The notes beneath the pieces were generated by a model, which saw only the letters and a list, made by a program, of their open reading frames with translations, ran no database searches and was not told the origin of the DNA. The position numbers and the translations under genes are program-made. Below, in pieces: positions 8,296-17,614 of a stretch of DNA of 64,000 nt; position 1 is the stretch's first letter; every line of letters starts with the position of its first letter. The DNA is from an uncultured Bacteroidales bacterium (GTDB lineage Bacteria; Bacteroidota; Bacteroidia; Bacteroidales; Bacteroidaceae), in assembly GCA_937898885.1 (NCBI GenBank), contig CALDKD010000014.1:1-64000 (forward strand), given 5' to 3'.

Positions 8296-9426
8296 TTATT
8301 TTGATTTAATAAATTCTTCTATTTCAGTCCTTATTGAATCAATCCATTTGACCACTTCATTTTCCTGCCAGAAAGAAAAGTTACTACACCTATACCTTCC
8401 ATCTGTATAATCGAAGTTCTTCAATGCATTCAGATCTGAACTTTTAGGAAGTATAGTAATAATATCATTGTTCCTGCTAAAGAAAGCAATATTGTATCCA
8501 TCTTTCGATGTAAGTATATCAATAGCAAAGGCCATTTTATTTACAGTAAAGTCCAGAACGAAAATAAACGGCTTGTACTTCCACACTCTATTGTATAAAT
8601 CATTTGTCTTGTATCGGGAAATAAGTCGATCAGCCATATATACAGGCAAAGCTTCAAGCATTTCTTTGATTGACAAAGCAGACTCCATGTTAGTCGGTTC
8701 TTGGAGCTTCTTATAAAATTTATTTAGAACTTCAGTATTCATATTCTCTCTATTTAAGATAGTGATCAAATCTCCGTATTGACTCAATACAGATATGCAA
8801 TCAATGTTTTTTGTTGCTGTTATACAATTATTTATCCATCCATTAACCAGATTCGGGTTACCATCTTTCGTATATGCTGGCAAAGTAATCAAGCGTGGCT
8901 TGATATTCTTGTAATCATCTTCTGTCCAACCAGTTTTCTCAGGCTCCTTGTTTTGGTCAAGAGGAATGTAAACTATTGCATCAATCTCATATCCTTCATT
9001 TGTCATGCAATCATAGTATCGGGGAAGTTGGCGTGGCATATCGCCTGCATTGTTTATCTTATTCTCAATGATGATACAGTGATGTGTACTTTCAGAACGT
9101 ACGAGTATATCTATTCTGTGGTATTCCCTGTCCACTATCGTCTGTTGGTAATTGGATTTGCTTATTCGGGAACAGTTTGCATTCAGCAAGTCAATAAAAC
9201 GATACAAAAATGTATCTCCTTCACCATGGTTGCCGTTTGGGTCAAGAAATGAACTGATTATGTCACTATGAAAATTCTCGCGATAATACAAGTCTGAAGC
9301 CAACCGAAACACATTGAATCGCTCCTTGCTGTCAGTGCTTTTCTCCAATCTGTATTCACTAGCAATCCCGACCATTTCTGTATCCTGCAAGAACTCGAAT
9401 ACATTATGTAGTTCTGCTAACGTCAT
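8296..9426 (-). CDS. PD-(D/E)XK nuclease family protein
   Basis: 376 residues. The core motif is HRIDILV followed by IIIENKI (Asp106, Glu121 and Lys123), the D...ExK signature of the PDDEXK_4 type; QLPRYYD follows as the usual downstream helix. An N-terminal helical part contains NFHSDIISSFLDP, also typical for this family. The C-terminal 200 residues are not recognised and may sense or bind a partner. These proteins are often carried as stand-alone defence genes on mobile elements. It has its own promoter (TATCTTTG, 9504-9511) and a lower G+C content than its neighbours, suggesting separate acquisition. Confidence 0.72.
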   Translation of the reverse strand: MTLAELHNVFEFLQDTEMVGIASEYRLEKSTDSKERFNVFRLASDLYYRENFHSDIISSFLDPNGNHGEGDTFLYRFIDLLNANCSRISKSNYQQTIVDREYHRIDILVRSESTHHCIIIENKINNAGDMPRQLPRYYDCMTNEGYEIDAIVYIPLDQNKEPEKTGWTEDDYKNIKPRLITLPAYTKDGNPNLVNGWINNCITATKNIDCISVLSQYGDLITILNRENMNTEVLNKFYKKLQEPTNMESALSIKEMLEALPVYMADRLISRYKTNDLYNRVWKYKPFIFVLDFTVNKMAFAIDILTSKDGYNIAFFSRNNDIITILPKSSDLNALKNFDYTDGRYRCSNFSFWQENEVVKWIDSIRTEIEEFIKSK

Positions 9427-9503
9427 GATGTCTTTACTTTTCCTGTTACTACTTAGCTGATTATTAAATGAATTCTTTAATAAAGTGCAACGACTTCAAA
9501 AGC

Positions 9504-9511
9504 CAAAGATA
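9504..9511 (-). promoter_or_regulatory. -7 element of PD-(D/E)XK gene
   Basis: TATCTTTG on the minus strand, 77 bp before the start codon at 9426. Confidence 0.45.
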
Positions 9512-9539
9512 AACATTTTGTTTTCAATATCACAAGGTG

Positions 9540-9815
9540 TCATATATTCATGTGATTTTCATGTAAGTAACCAAATCCTGCTTCAAAGCGGACAGCAAGA
9601 GGGGTTGGTTTGGATGTAGTGATAGTGACTTGGTCAGAGTCATTGGTGATGGTGATGTCATCTATTGGGATGCCCTCCTTTAGCAAAAGGTCAAGTTCAT
9701 CTGAGGTCTGGCGGTCAAGTTCCTTGTAGGCATCATCAAGGCTTTCGAAGAAGTCGATGGAGAAAATTTCGTTGCCTATGATACAGGCAACGTAGCTGAC
9801 GTATTTCCTTTGCAT
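9540..9815 (-). CDS. Small hypothetical protein
   Basis: 91 residues from the ATG at 9815. The longer upstream frame is AT-rich and crosses a promoter, so it was not used. The product begins MQRKYVSYVACIIGNE and is acidic in the middle. No family was recognised. A -7 element, TACCTTTG, lies at 9850-9857 on the minus strand, which supports the chosen start. It is followed by the separately promoted nuclease gene. Confidence 0.55.
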   Translation of the reverse strand: MQRKYVSYVACIIGNEIFSIDFFESLDDAYKELDRQTSDELDLLLKEGIPIDDITITNDSDQVTITTSKPTPLAVRFEAGFGYLHENHMNI

Positions 9816-10240
9816 GGTTTTTGATTGATGGTTAGTAGTTGGTTGGGTGCAAAGGTAGAGGTCAGAAAGGGTACGATTATTTTGATTTTGTACAAGTTTA
9901 TTTTGAAATAGTCCCAAAATTCGGTGGCTTTTCCAGATTATGGTAAAGAGGGTAACGTTATTCTCGAAAACTGTTGTGAGTAATGAATAGGTAAAATAGA
10001 TACAAAAAAAGGTGGCATAGACCATGTAGGGTGTACCACCGTGCGCTCTCTTTTCTACCGACGTCTTCTACAACTACGTCTGTATCCCAAACGCCCCACA
10101 ATAGATTTGAACCTATTGATGCTGCAAATATACTGTATTATTTTCTGATTCGTGTTATTGGACATTGATTTTGAGACTTTATTATGACCCTTATTTTATA
10201 TCAAGTTTCGGAATGAAGCATGTGGAACTGCTGGAATGAG

Positions 10241-10248
10241 TAAATTTG
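10241..10248 (+). promoter_or_regulatory. -7 element for the Smr operon
   Basis: TAAATTTG fits TAnnTTTG and lies 24 bp before the ATG at 10273. Confidence 0.45.
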
Positions 10249-10272
10249 CAGATGAGATAATAATATTCAGAG

Positions 10273-10449
10273 ATGGGGAGCATACTGATTAAGGATACAA
10301 CATCCATGGAACGCATCCAGATAGTGAAGGACGCGCTCGATGGCGAATATGACGATTTCTACGACGACTATGTTGACGGAAAGAAGGAACTGTCCGAGAT
10401 AAACAGTGCTTTCAGTGAACAATATGCCGGAACGGGAGAAGAAGACTAA
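10273..10449 (+). CDS. Small acidic protein upstream of Smr gene
   Basis: 58 residues, MGSILIKDTTSMERIQIV at the start and a very acidic middle (DGEYDDFYDDYVDG). Its TAA is directly followed by the ATG of the Smr-domain gene, so the two are translationally linked. A -7 promoter element precedes it. The family is not recognised. Small acidic proteins of this type are frequent in Bacteroidota. Confidence 0.55.
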   Translation: MGSILIKDTTSMERIQIVKDALDGEYDDFYDDYVDGKKELSEINSAFSEQYAGTGEED

Positions 10450-10995
10450 ATGAAGCGTCAGTCAGGCATGAACACAGGCGATAGGGTAACTGTCAGAAAA
10501 TACAATGTGGTCGGCATCATTACCGAAATTGATGGTGATGCCGTGATAGTGGAAGACGATAACGGGTTTGAATATCTGTTGTCGAAATCTGACATTTCTG
10601 CTGTCGGATGCTGTGACGTAAGCCATCTGATGCAGATGAACTGCTCGTTGAAGAACACACCAGGCCAAGGCAAGGAAGACAGCAGGAAGAGCGAATCGTC
10701 AAATATCCGCAAGCCTATGGAAGTTGATCTGCACGCAGAGGTACTTGTCAAGGACCGGAAGGGATTATCCGATGTTGACCTGCACAACATTCAGAAGGCA
10801 GCATTCCTTGAAACGCTGAACCGTGAAATCTGCCATCGTGGCCGACAAATCGTTTTCATACACGGAAAAGGCAACGGAATTTTGCGTGGTGAAATAATAG
10901 CCGAACTGAAACGCCGCTCAGACAAGGTGTCATTTCAGGACGCTCCGTTTGAAAAGTATGGCTATGGCGGTGCTGTGAAAGTGACGGTCAAATAA
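10450..10995 (+). CDS. Smr-domain protein
   Basis: 181 residues. Residues about 8-55 form a small beta-barrel-like segment (GDRVTVRKYNVVGIITEIDG). The C-terminal ~85 residues are an Smr (MutS2 C-terminal) domain: VDLHAEVLV, then IVFIHGKGNGILRGEI, then FQDAPFEKYGYGGAVKVTV. Smr domains are structure-specific nucleases or RNA/DNA-binding modules. The LDLH-like and HGKG motifs are both intact. It resembles the Bacteroidota DUF2027-type proteins but lacks their larger middle part. The preceding 58-residue gene ends one base before its ATG. Confidence 0.8.
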   Translation: MKRQSGMNTGDRVTVRKYNVVGIITEIDGDAVIVEDDNGFEYLLSKSDISAVGCCDVSHLMQMNCSLKNTPGQGKEDSRKSESSNIRKPMEVDLHAEVLVKDRKGLSDVDLHNIQKAAFLETLNREICHRGRQIVFIHGKGNGILRGEIIAELKRRSDKVSFQDAPFEKYGYGGAVKVTVK

Positions 10996-11147
10996 AGCCG
11001 TACAAATAAGAATGTCCAATCGCTGTATTATTCAGTTCGCTGAAGATATCTGTTGCCAGAGTAGAATGTTTATGACATTTACAAACACAGTATAATGGAT
11101 GGTACACTCAAGGGATGCTGACAGCATTCGACCTCTGACTATTCATG

Positions 11148-14100
11148 TCAATTACGATAGAACTTATATGAAACGGTAAAAACCTTCGTGCTTATCAAGG
11201 CAACATATACCCCGGAAGGCAAATCTAAAGGAACGGAATGTTCTGTTCCAGCTGAATAGCTGACATAGTTGTCCATATCCAGGACGGATGAACCTGAGCT
11301 GCCGTAAATTCTGACAGACAATTGCCCGGAATATGATTCTTTGAAATCAATGGTGAGCCTGTCATCGGAGTTTGATACGGTAAACAGTTGCTGAGCCGTA
11401 ATAGCCGATACAGGAGCGGTGGCCTCATAGTCAAGAACCGTCACGTTGATTGTATCGGAGAGTCCGGCATACTCGGCAATGAGCATAGCTGTTCCTTTTT
11501 CTACAGCGCAGACATAGCCGTTGTCCATACGGATCACATTGTCATCGGATGATATAAAGTCAATGCTGTCACTTGACTCAAATCCGTTGCTCCAGACAAT
11601 CCTTGTTCCAGGAACAGAACGCTGACCTTTGCACATGTATATGTTATGATTGTCAGACAACAGTAAGATTGGTCTGGCCTGGTTGTCGAAATGTATGGTG
11701 TCCAATGCACCGATATGGTTGTTCTCATCCACCATGCCAAGGACATCGAAGATAAGGTCTCCCGAAAAAGTCTCAGGTATGGCGAAATATGCAGTATCCT
11801 GATTCAATGACACCAGCACCTCGTCATCATTCAGAATTGAGAATGCCAGGGTGCTTTGTATGTCATCACTGTAGCTGATAACGCTTCGTACTATCCTGTA
11901 TCCTGGCTCGATGCTGTCTGTTAACGATACATTGATGTCAATCCGGCTGTCTGACATGTCTGGCGCATCAGAACCTGCAGCATTTGCTTCTTGGTTTCGC
12001 ATAGGAGACATGGCAGGTGCAGTGTATGAATAACCGGAAGTGGAGAACATGGATGAAGTGTATGGCTCATACAGAAGCTTCGCGACATTGCCAATAGTTT
12101 CGTTCCAGTGTGTAGTCTTCGTATGATAGGCATCGGATTCCTGACCAAGAGGACCCTTGAAAGGACTGTGTTCTATGGTGCAATATTGGTAAGACAGTCC
12201 ACCACGCTGACTAGGCAAGGATACCACACCGTCACTGTCATTACCCTTGAAGATGCTTTTGTACAGTTTGTCATTGGCAAAGCCCATTGATGCTTTTGCA
12301 AGGTAGCCCTCCAGATATGAGAAGAAGGTGTTTGATGAAACGGCATATGCCGTTTTGGACACAGTCTTCTCCAATTCAGAATCTTCGGGCAGCCCTGACA
12401 GGTATGAACATACGGCATGTACTGGTATGGAAGAGCAGTTTTTGCTGTTGAGGTTGATTATTGCCGGACTCTCTGTACGAAGGTCATCGTATGCCCTGTA
12501 ATCATTGATCTTTAGAACATGGGCCTTGATATAATACGGATCGAATCCGGATGCAATGAAATCAGCAACATGATTGTTTGCCCCTTCCGAACCCCAATGA
12601 GGGGTATTAACTGTGATGATTCTATTCACGCTCTCCTTGTCAACCTCCTGGGCATAAAGGCGTGACAGTATACCGCCCATACTGTGGCCGACCAGATCAT
12701 ACTTGGAACTGACAATCCCATTCTCATAGAGCAGAGTGTTGTATATCTGCTGAACAGCATTGAAGACTATCTCCCTGTCATGAGTGTTCTCGTTAAAACT
12801 CTCCTTATTTGAGGAAGTGTAGTCAACGCCCAATACCTGACACGGTGAATACATGTTGCTTGTAAGATAACGCTGCATGTCATTCCAGCATTTGTTGGCT
12901 GAGTCGTTGAGACCGTGAATCAGCAGTACTCCGGGACGATAGACATTTATATTGCACATTCCGCTTTCATTATCATTGAATTCTATCTTGACCGAATATA
13001 AATAGTAGCCGCTGCTGTTGAAAAGATAATTATTAGAAGCCGAAACAACAGGGGCGGTTATATAGATACCATATACATCATCATCAATTTGTTGCAAAGA
13101 TGTGACTTTACCAGTAATGGCTTCGTCTTTCAACTCAGAGTTATTGGAATTGTAGAAAGTGACCTTTGGGGTATCTACTATGTCTTTTGATAGTTTCTTG
13201 TATATGACTATCTGGGAATATCCGTCGGCGGTCATACCATTTATTGATGGCGTTGTGGACTCGGAAAAGCTGGAATCGTCTGATGAATATTGAATGTTAT
13301 TCCAGCCTCCGCACATATCACGTGACGGTGCAATGCTCAATTTCTCCTCAATATAGAAGTTCATCCAGTCTTCAGAATTACGATATTTGTCGGTGCATCC
13401 GTCCGGTACAATCAGATATACATGTGGCTGCTCATAATTGGAAACGCCAGAACCACTAGGTGGTGTAGTGGCATTACATATAATGGTTTTAATGCTAACG
13501 GGAAAAGCCTCGTATTCAATGCTTTCAATACTACTAGGCAGGGTTAGCTCTGACAGTGAGTTACAGTCACAGAAGGCATATGATTCTATTGACTTCACAG
13601 ATGGCATACTGACTGATATGAGGTCGGAACAACCCCAGAAGGCTTCAAATTCTATTGACTTAACAGATGGCATACTGACTGATATAAGGCTGGAACAATG
13701 TCCGAAGGCGTATTGTCCAATTGACTCCACAGATGGCATGCTGACTGACGTGAGGTTGGAACAACCCCAGAAGACATCTGATTCTATTGACTTAACAGAT
13801 GGCATACTGACAGATATAAGGCTGGAACAACCCCAGAAGGCAGAGTGGTCAATAGACGTAACAGATGGCATACTGACAGATATAAGGCTGGAACAACCCC
13901 AGAAGGCATCGTATCCAATAGACTTCACCGATGGCATACTGACAGATATAAGGCTGGAACAATTTTCGAAGGCGTATTGTCCAATTGACTCCACAGATGG
14001 CATGCTGACTGACGTGAGGTTGGAACAATCCCTGAAGGCACCGTATCCAATAGACTTCACCGATGGCATACTGACAGATATAAGGCTGGAACAATTTTCG

Positions 14101-14660
14101 AAGGCATTACCATAAATGGTTGTCACTGATGGCAAGCTGACAGATATTAGGCTGGTACACTCCATAAAAGCACCGCCTTCAATATACTCAACCGATGGCA
14201 TGCTGACAGATGTTAGATTGGAACAACAATAGAAGGCATCATGTCCAATTGACTTCACCGATGGCATGCTAATAGATGTGAGACTAAAACATTGAGCGAA
14301 GGCAAAGGGACCAACAGATATTACCGATGGCATGTTGACAGATGTGAGGCTTGTACAGAAACGGAAAGACCATTCTCCAATTTTCTTAACCGTAGATGGA
14401 ATATTGACAGATGTGAGGTCGTAACATTCAAAAAATGCAAACTCACCAATTTCTGTTACAGTATAATATCTAATTTTTTTATCGACCACCCTTGATACTA
14501 TAGACGGAATTGTAATGGCCCCTGAAACGTTGGAACAACCGGAAACCGAGGCAGTCCCATTTGTGTCATCATAGTTGTAGTGTAGCTCAGCTGAAGCAGT
14601 TTGGACATACAGTAGCGCCAACAAAGTAAAAATAATGGAAAATCTGAATTTGAACATCAT
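11148..14660 (-). CDS. Secreted BspA-like LRR protein with lipase-like domain
   Basis: 1170 residues. A signal peptide (ends ..QTASA) is followed by about thirteen 22-residue leucine-rich repeats of the BspA/LRR_5 type (residues ~70-370; unit SVSMPSVKSIGxxAFxxCSS). Residues ~585-850 resemble an alpha/beta hydrolase: GVLLIHGLND (oxyanion region), then GHSMGG, the nucleophile elbow with Ser, and TVNTPHWGS. The last ~85 residues look like a type IX secretion sorting domain (beta-rich, LPSGVYVALI near the end). I infer a cell-surface lipase or esterase with an adhesive LRR array. The near-identical repeats at DNA level (period 66 bp, about 13560-14330) suggest recent expansion or contraction. Confidence 0.8.
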   Translation of the reverse strand: MMFKFRFSIIFTLLALLYVQTASAELHYNYDDTNGTASVSGCSNVSGAITIPSIVSRVVDKKIRYYTVTEIGEFAFFECYDLTSVNIPSTVKKIGEWSFRFCTSLTSVNMPSVISVGPFAFAQCFSLTSISMPSVKSIGHDAFYCCSNLTSVSMPSVEYIEGGAFMECTSLISVSLPSVTTIYGNAFENCSSLISVSMPSVKSIGYGAFRDCSNLTSVSMPSVESIGQYAFENCSSLISVSMPSVKSIGYDAFWGCSSLISVSMPSVTSIDHSAFWGCSSLISVSMPSVKSIESDVFWGCSNLTSVSMPSVESIGQYAFGHCSSLISVSMPSVKSIEFEAFWGCSDLISVSMPSVKSIESYAFCDCNSLSELTLPSSIESIEYEAFPVSIKTIICNATTPPSGSGVSNYEQPHVYLIVPDGCTDKYRNSEDWMNFYIEEKLSIAPSRDMCGGWNNIQYSSDDSSFSESTTPSINGMTADGYSQIVIYKKLSKDIVDTPKVTFYNSNNSELKDEAITGKVTSLQQIDDDVYGIYITAPVVSASNNYLFNSSGYYLYSVKIEFNDNESGMCNINVYRPGVLLIHGLNDSANKCWNDMQRYLTSNMYSPCQVLGVDYTSSNKESFNENTHDREIVFNAVQQIYNTLLYENGIVSSKYDLVGHSMGGILSRLYAQEVDKESVNRIITVNTPHWGSEGANNHVADFIASGFDPYYIKAHVLKINDYRAYDDLRTESPAIINLNSKNCSSIPVHAVCSYLSGLPEDSELEKTVSKTAYAVSSNTFFSYLEGYLAKASMGFANDKLYKSIFKGNDSDGVVSLPSQRGGLSYQYCTIEHSPFKGPLGQESDAYHTKTTHWNETIGNVAKLLYEPYTSSMFSTSGYSYTAPAMSPMRNQEANAAGSDAPDMSDSRIDINVSLTDSIEPGYRIVRSVISYSDDIQSTLAFSILNDDEVLVSLNQDTAYFAIPETFSGDLIFDVLGMVDENNHIGALDTIHFDNQARPILLLSDNHNIYMCKGQRSVPGTRIVWSNGFESSDSIDFISSDDNVIRMDNGYVCAVEKGTAMLIAEYAGLSDTINVTVLDYEATAPVSAITAQQLFTVSNSDDRLTIDFKESYSGQLSVRIYGSSGSSVLDMDNYVSYSAGTEHSVPLDLPSGVYVALISTKVFTVSYKFYRN
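13560..14330 (-). repeat. 66-bp tandem repeats encoding LRR units
   Basis: The coding sequence repeats with a 66-bp period; words such as ATAAGGCTGGAACAA and GATGGCATACTGAC recur on the plus strand. Several neighbouring units are almost identical, so the copy number can change by recombination. Confidence 0.8.
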
Positions 14661-14793
14661 AGAAGTAATAGGAGGTTCTTTAAGAAGGGTTTATCTGAAT
14701 GGGTTTATAATTACATGAAAGATCTAGAGCATCAGCAATTACAAATCAATAATCGCGAAAGTATCACCAAGTGCCTAAACTCAAGGCTCGTTG

Positions 14794-14801
14794 CAAAAAT
14801 A
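14794..14801 (-). promoter_or_regulatory. -7 element upstream of LRR-lipase gene
   Basis: TATTTTTG on the minus strand, 134 bp before the start at 14660; a long leader would result. Confidence 0.35.
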
Positions 14802-14832
14802 GCTAATATTTCGGATTCAGTATTGCAAATAA

Positions 14833-14860
14833 ATGCGTGCCTTCTTTCGAGAGCACGCAT
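14833..14860 (-). terminator. Hairpin after ArdC gene
   Basis: Perfect 8-bp arms ATGCGTGC (14833-14840) and GCACGCAT (14853-14860), followed on the minus strand by TTTATTTG. It lies 19 bp after the ArdC stop codon and probably ends the leftward transfer-region operon. Confidence 0.5.
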
Positions 14861-14878
14861 CATTGATTTAAGGTAGTG

Positions 14879-15994
14879 TCAGCGGTGATACCCGTGATTC
14901 TCTTCTTCGACCATGGCCGGTTCAAGCTCATGTTCCGGTTCCCGGACGGTTTGGCTTTTCTGCTGGTACTCGGCCTGAATCTCCTGATTGATGGAGTCAA
15001 CCTTGCCGGTGACCATGGCCGATGCCTTCTTGACATCGAGTAGGGTGGTCTTCAGGAACTCCGGTGACTCATGGAGCTGGTCGAGCCAGTTCTTCAGATA
15101 CGCTGCACTGTCTTCCTTCAGATGCTTCTCCATGCCGTAACGGGTGGCAATCAGGGCGCTGCCCAGTTCTGCAACAAGTTCCTCGCGGGCATACTCAGCG
15201 CTTCCGAAGGCCGACGGTTTCAGACGGTTCAGCTGGTCCTCGGCTCCCGTGGAGTGAACCATCTCATGGAACAATGTGCCGTAAAACGACTCCGAATCCT
15301 TGAACTGGGTCTTCTCCGGAACGACAATCTGCTTCTTGGAAATGGAGTAGTAGGCATCGTCCTGATGCTGGGGCATGATGGGACAAATCCAGCGGTTCTG
15401 TTCTATCATGCGGTCCACCGGCAGGAACTCGAATTCCATACCTTCCGTAGCCTTCCTTTCGGGTGGCAGATTCTCAGCCTTCAGAATGTTGTACGTTTCG
15501 GGACGTGACTCTGCCAGATTCGTCTGGTCCACGTTGAAGACGTTATAAACGCGCAGCTTGGGATAGACATGGTACTTAGCCTGTTCGTCTGCTGACAGCT
15601 GCTTGTAATCATCAAACTTTATCTTGTCCTTTGTCTCGTCATTGACAACCGTAAATGTCGTAATGAACACCGGAAAACTCTTCTCACCACGCGTAACGCT
15701 GACTCTCGGGTCATCGGGCTTCTCATCATTCATTTTCTGAATACGGTCAAAGGTCATGAACACAGGAATCCTGTAACCTTTCTGCTCACACTCCATCATG
15801 AGCATCAGAGCGTTCATTCCGTTGTATTCACGGCCGCTCAGATTCTTTGGCCATGACAGTGTCCCTTCAGTGAACCAGGGCTTCTTCCAGTCCTCGTTCA
15901 GAGTGCTGATCTTGTTTATCATGAGCTCAGCAAAACGGTCAAGAGCGCGGTCCTCGCTGGTCCTGACCTCCTCATTCTTCTTTTCTTCTGCCAT
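14879..15994 (-). CDS. ardC: ArdC-like antirestriction protein / zincin metallopeptidase
   Basis: 371 residues. The N-terminal half (about 15-150) is the ArdC ssDNA-binding domain: W..PW, then LSGREYNGMNALML, then a VTRGEKSFPVF segment. The C-terminal half has the zincin motif HEMVHSTG with a downstream EELVAELGSALI helix supplying the third ligand. Such proteins protect incoming single-stranded DNA from host restriction. It is the last gene of the leftward cluster that begins at 25431, six bases after the SSB-like gene. It fits a transfer-leading-region function. Confidence 0.85.
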   Translation of the reverse strand: MAEEKKNEEVRTSEDRALDRFAELMINKISTLNEDWKKPWFTEGTLSWPKNLSGREYNGMNALMLMMECEQKGYRIPVFMTFDRIQKMNDEKPDDPRVSVTRGEKSFPVFITTFTVVNDETKDKIKFDDYKQLSADEQAKYHVYPKLRVYNVFNVDQTNLAESRPETYNILKAENLPPERKATEGMEFEFLPVDRMIEQNRWICPIMPQHQDDAYYSISKKQIVVPEKTQFKDSESFYGTLFHEMVHSTGAEDQLNRLKPSAFGSAEYAREELVAELGSALIATRYGMEKHLKEDSAAYLKNWLDQLHESPEFLKTTLLDVKKASAMVTGKVDSINQEIQAEYQQKSQTVREPEHELEPAMVEEENHGYHR

Positions 15995-15999
15995 AGGCC

Positions 16000-16608
16000 T
16001 TATCGGTTGTAGTGGTTACTGTGCCTGTCCCAGAACGAGAGATTTTCCAGATGGCAGCTTACGTTTGGCTTTCCGTTATAGGCCGATACTTCCAGCCGGC
16101 CCTGAGCGTTGATGCCGACACCAGGCTGCATCCAGTCTTCCTTTGCCTTGTTGAAGTGGATGAACTTGATCCAGGTGAAACTGAAATCTTCACCCTTTTT
16201 TTCGGTACTGAATGCCGAAAAGACAATATACGGATTGCCCTTGCGGTCCTTCTTCTCATCGATGCTCTTGCCGACAGCACCACGGAAATCAATTGTTCCG
16301 TCAATGTAGTCCTCATCATCGGCCTGCATGTCCACCTCTGTCGCGCGAAGACTGAATACCAGTGTCTCGTTCTTCTTGTAGAAAACAAGCTGACCGGTGG
16401 CCTTGACCCTTCGGCCCTCTGCAAAGTCTGCCAGGAACGGCTCAAACTGGCCGTCGCGGGTCACGCGCAGTTCAATGTTCTGCGTCTCGCCCTTTTCCTG
16501 CACTTTGACGTTCATTGAAAAACTCATGAAAGGCTGTCCTTCCTTGTTGCTGCGCATTGTAGCGCTACGGCTTATGGTGCCGCAAACCGTTGTTTCACAT
16601 TTAATCAT
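16000..16608 (-). CDS. SSB-like OB-fold protein
   Basis: 202 residues from the ATG at 16608 (MIKCETTVCGTISRSA). It has two SSB-like strands sets: residues 3-95, with FMSFSMNVKV and ELRVTRDGQ, and 105-190, with NPYIVFSAFS, FTWIKFIHF and INAQGRLEV. I infer a tandem OB-fold protein for single-stranded DNA. A longer frame opens at 16671 but would overlap the previous gene by 32 bp and adds no conserved sequence. It lies between the GH73 enzyme and ArdC genes, so it is likely co-transferred and co-expressed with them. Confidence 0.6.
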   Translation of the reverse strand: MIKCETTVCGTISRSATMRSNKEGQPFMSFSMNVKVQEKGETQNIELRVTRDGQFEPFLADFAEGRRVKATGQLVFYKKNETLVFSLRATEVDMQADDEDYIDGTIDFRGAVGKSIDEKKDRKGNPYIVFSAFSTEKKGEDFSFTWIKFIHFNKAKEDWMQPGVGINAQGRLEVSAYNGKPNVSCHLENLSFWDRHSNHYNR

Positions 16609-16639
16609 AGCGAATAGTATTTGGTGTAAAAGTCCCTGT

Positions 16640-17614
16640 CTATCTGTGCATGCCGATGGAGCGGTCTTCACTCATTTCCTGCTCGAAACACTGTGATGCA
16701 TAATCCTTCATGACTGCCATGTTCAGGACCGATGCCAGTCTGTCCCTCTGCTGGTCAATGCTTATTCCGTCATTGCGGATAATCTGCGAAATGCGTGCGG
16801 TTTCGGCCGGTGTCAGAATGTGGGAGAAGCTGATGTCCTTGATTGTGACATCAAGCCTGGCTTTTTCAGAATCCGATGCATCCAGCACGCATTTGCTCAT
16901 TCCGGGCGCAAGACTGGTGATGTCAATGCGTTTGTTCTCTTCTTCCATTTGAACTTTGTCCTTTCCGTCAATCTGCATGGCCAGTGCCATGAGTCCGGTG
17001 TACAGTGTGACCATCAGTTCAACAATAGGATCACCGCCCATGCTGATGCCTGGCTGCTGAGGAAGCAATCCCGTTTCCTCCGGTTTCTGTGATGCAGTCT
17101 CCTTTTTCTCTGTTTCCTGGTCTTTGGACTTTTCTATTGTCTGTACCTCGGTCTGTTGCATGGCCATACGGTCGTACTTGTCAAGCCCGTTCCTCTCAAT
17201 GATGGACTTCAGCTTGTCGGCATATCCCGAACCGGTTGCATAACCGGCTTTCTGCAGGCCTTCCGCCCAACCCTGCCAGTCATCGGACTCCAGCTTGAAG
17301 CAGTCCGCATATCTGGCATTCTCCTTAAGAAATTTAGAGTGGTGTTCGTACGAATCGGACACTGACTCATAGCTGCAGAACTTCTCACCCGGTTTGTCAT
17401 CCTTGAAGATGAGATAACTGCCTCCGTCTTCAAGCCAGCCTTTGGTGGCCTTGATTCCGAAGTGGTTGTTGCCTTTCCTGGACAGCTCGCTCTGTCCGTT
17501 GCTGCTCTCCAGAATACCCTGGGCCAGAATGACCGATGCCGGTATTCCATACCGCCGCTGCTGTTCCATTGCCAGTTCGGCGTATTGCTGCGCATATTCC
17601 TGATTCTTGCTCAT
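16640..17614 (-). CDS. GH73 glucosaminidase (FlgJ-like) with C-terminal extension
   Basis: 324 residues. Residues 5-150 are a GH73 N-acetylglucosaminidase domain: YGIPASVILAQGILESSNGQSE with the catalytic Glu, NNHFGIKA, FCSYESVSDSYEHHSKFL, YADCFKL and a GYATGSGYADKL end. It has no signal peptide, so export may depend on the transfer machinery. Residues 165-215 are Gln/Glu/Lys-rich linker. The last ~90 residues (PGMSKCVLDASDSEK onward) are unknown. Local peptidoglycan cleavage during conjugation is the likely role. The gene overlaps the upstream gene by four bases. Confidence 0.8.
   Translation of the reverse strand: MSKNQEYAQQYAELAMEQQRRYGIPASVILAQGILESSNGQSELSRKGNNHFGIKATKGWLEDGGSYLIFKDDKPGEKFCSYESVSDSYEHHSKFLKENARYADCFKLESDDWQGWAEGLQKAGYATGSGYADKLKSIIERNGLDKYDRMAMQQTEVQTIEKSKDQETEKKETASQKPEETGLLPQQPGISMGGDPIVELMVTLYTGLMALAMQIDGKDKVQMEEENKRIDITSLAPGMSKCVLDASDSEKARLDVTIKDISFSHILTPAETARISQIIRNDGISIDQQRDRLASVLNMAVMKDYASQCFEQEMSEDRSIGMHR

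Noticed and set aside
10095..10120. tRNA-like T-arm (GGTTCAAATC with AATAG/CTATT stem, minus strand)
   Set aside because: No D-arm or anticodon arm is found upstream. It might be the 3' end of a tRNA used as an integration site, but one arm is not enough evidence.
13438..14115. Plus-strand frame of 225 residues opposite the LRR gene
   Set aside because: It is the antisense shadow of the 66-bp repeats; periodic sequence without stops is expected there.
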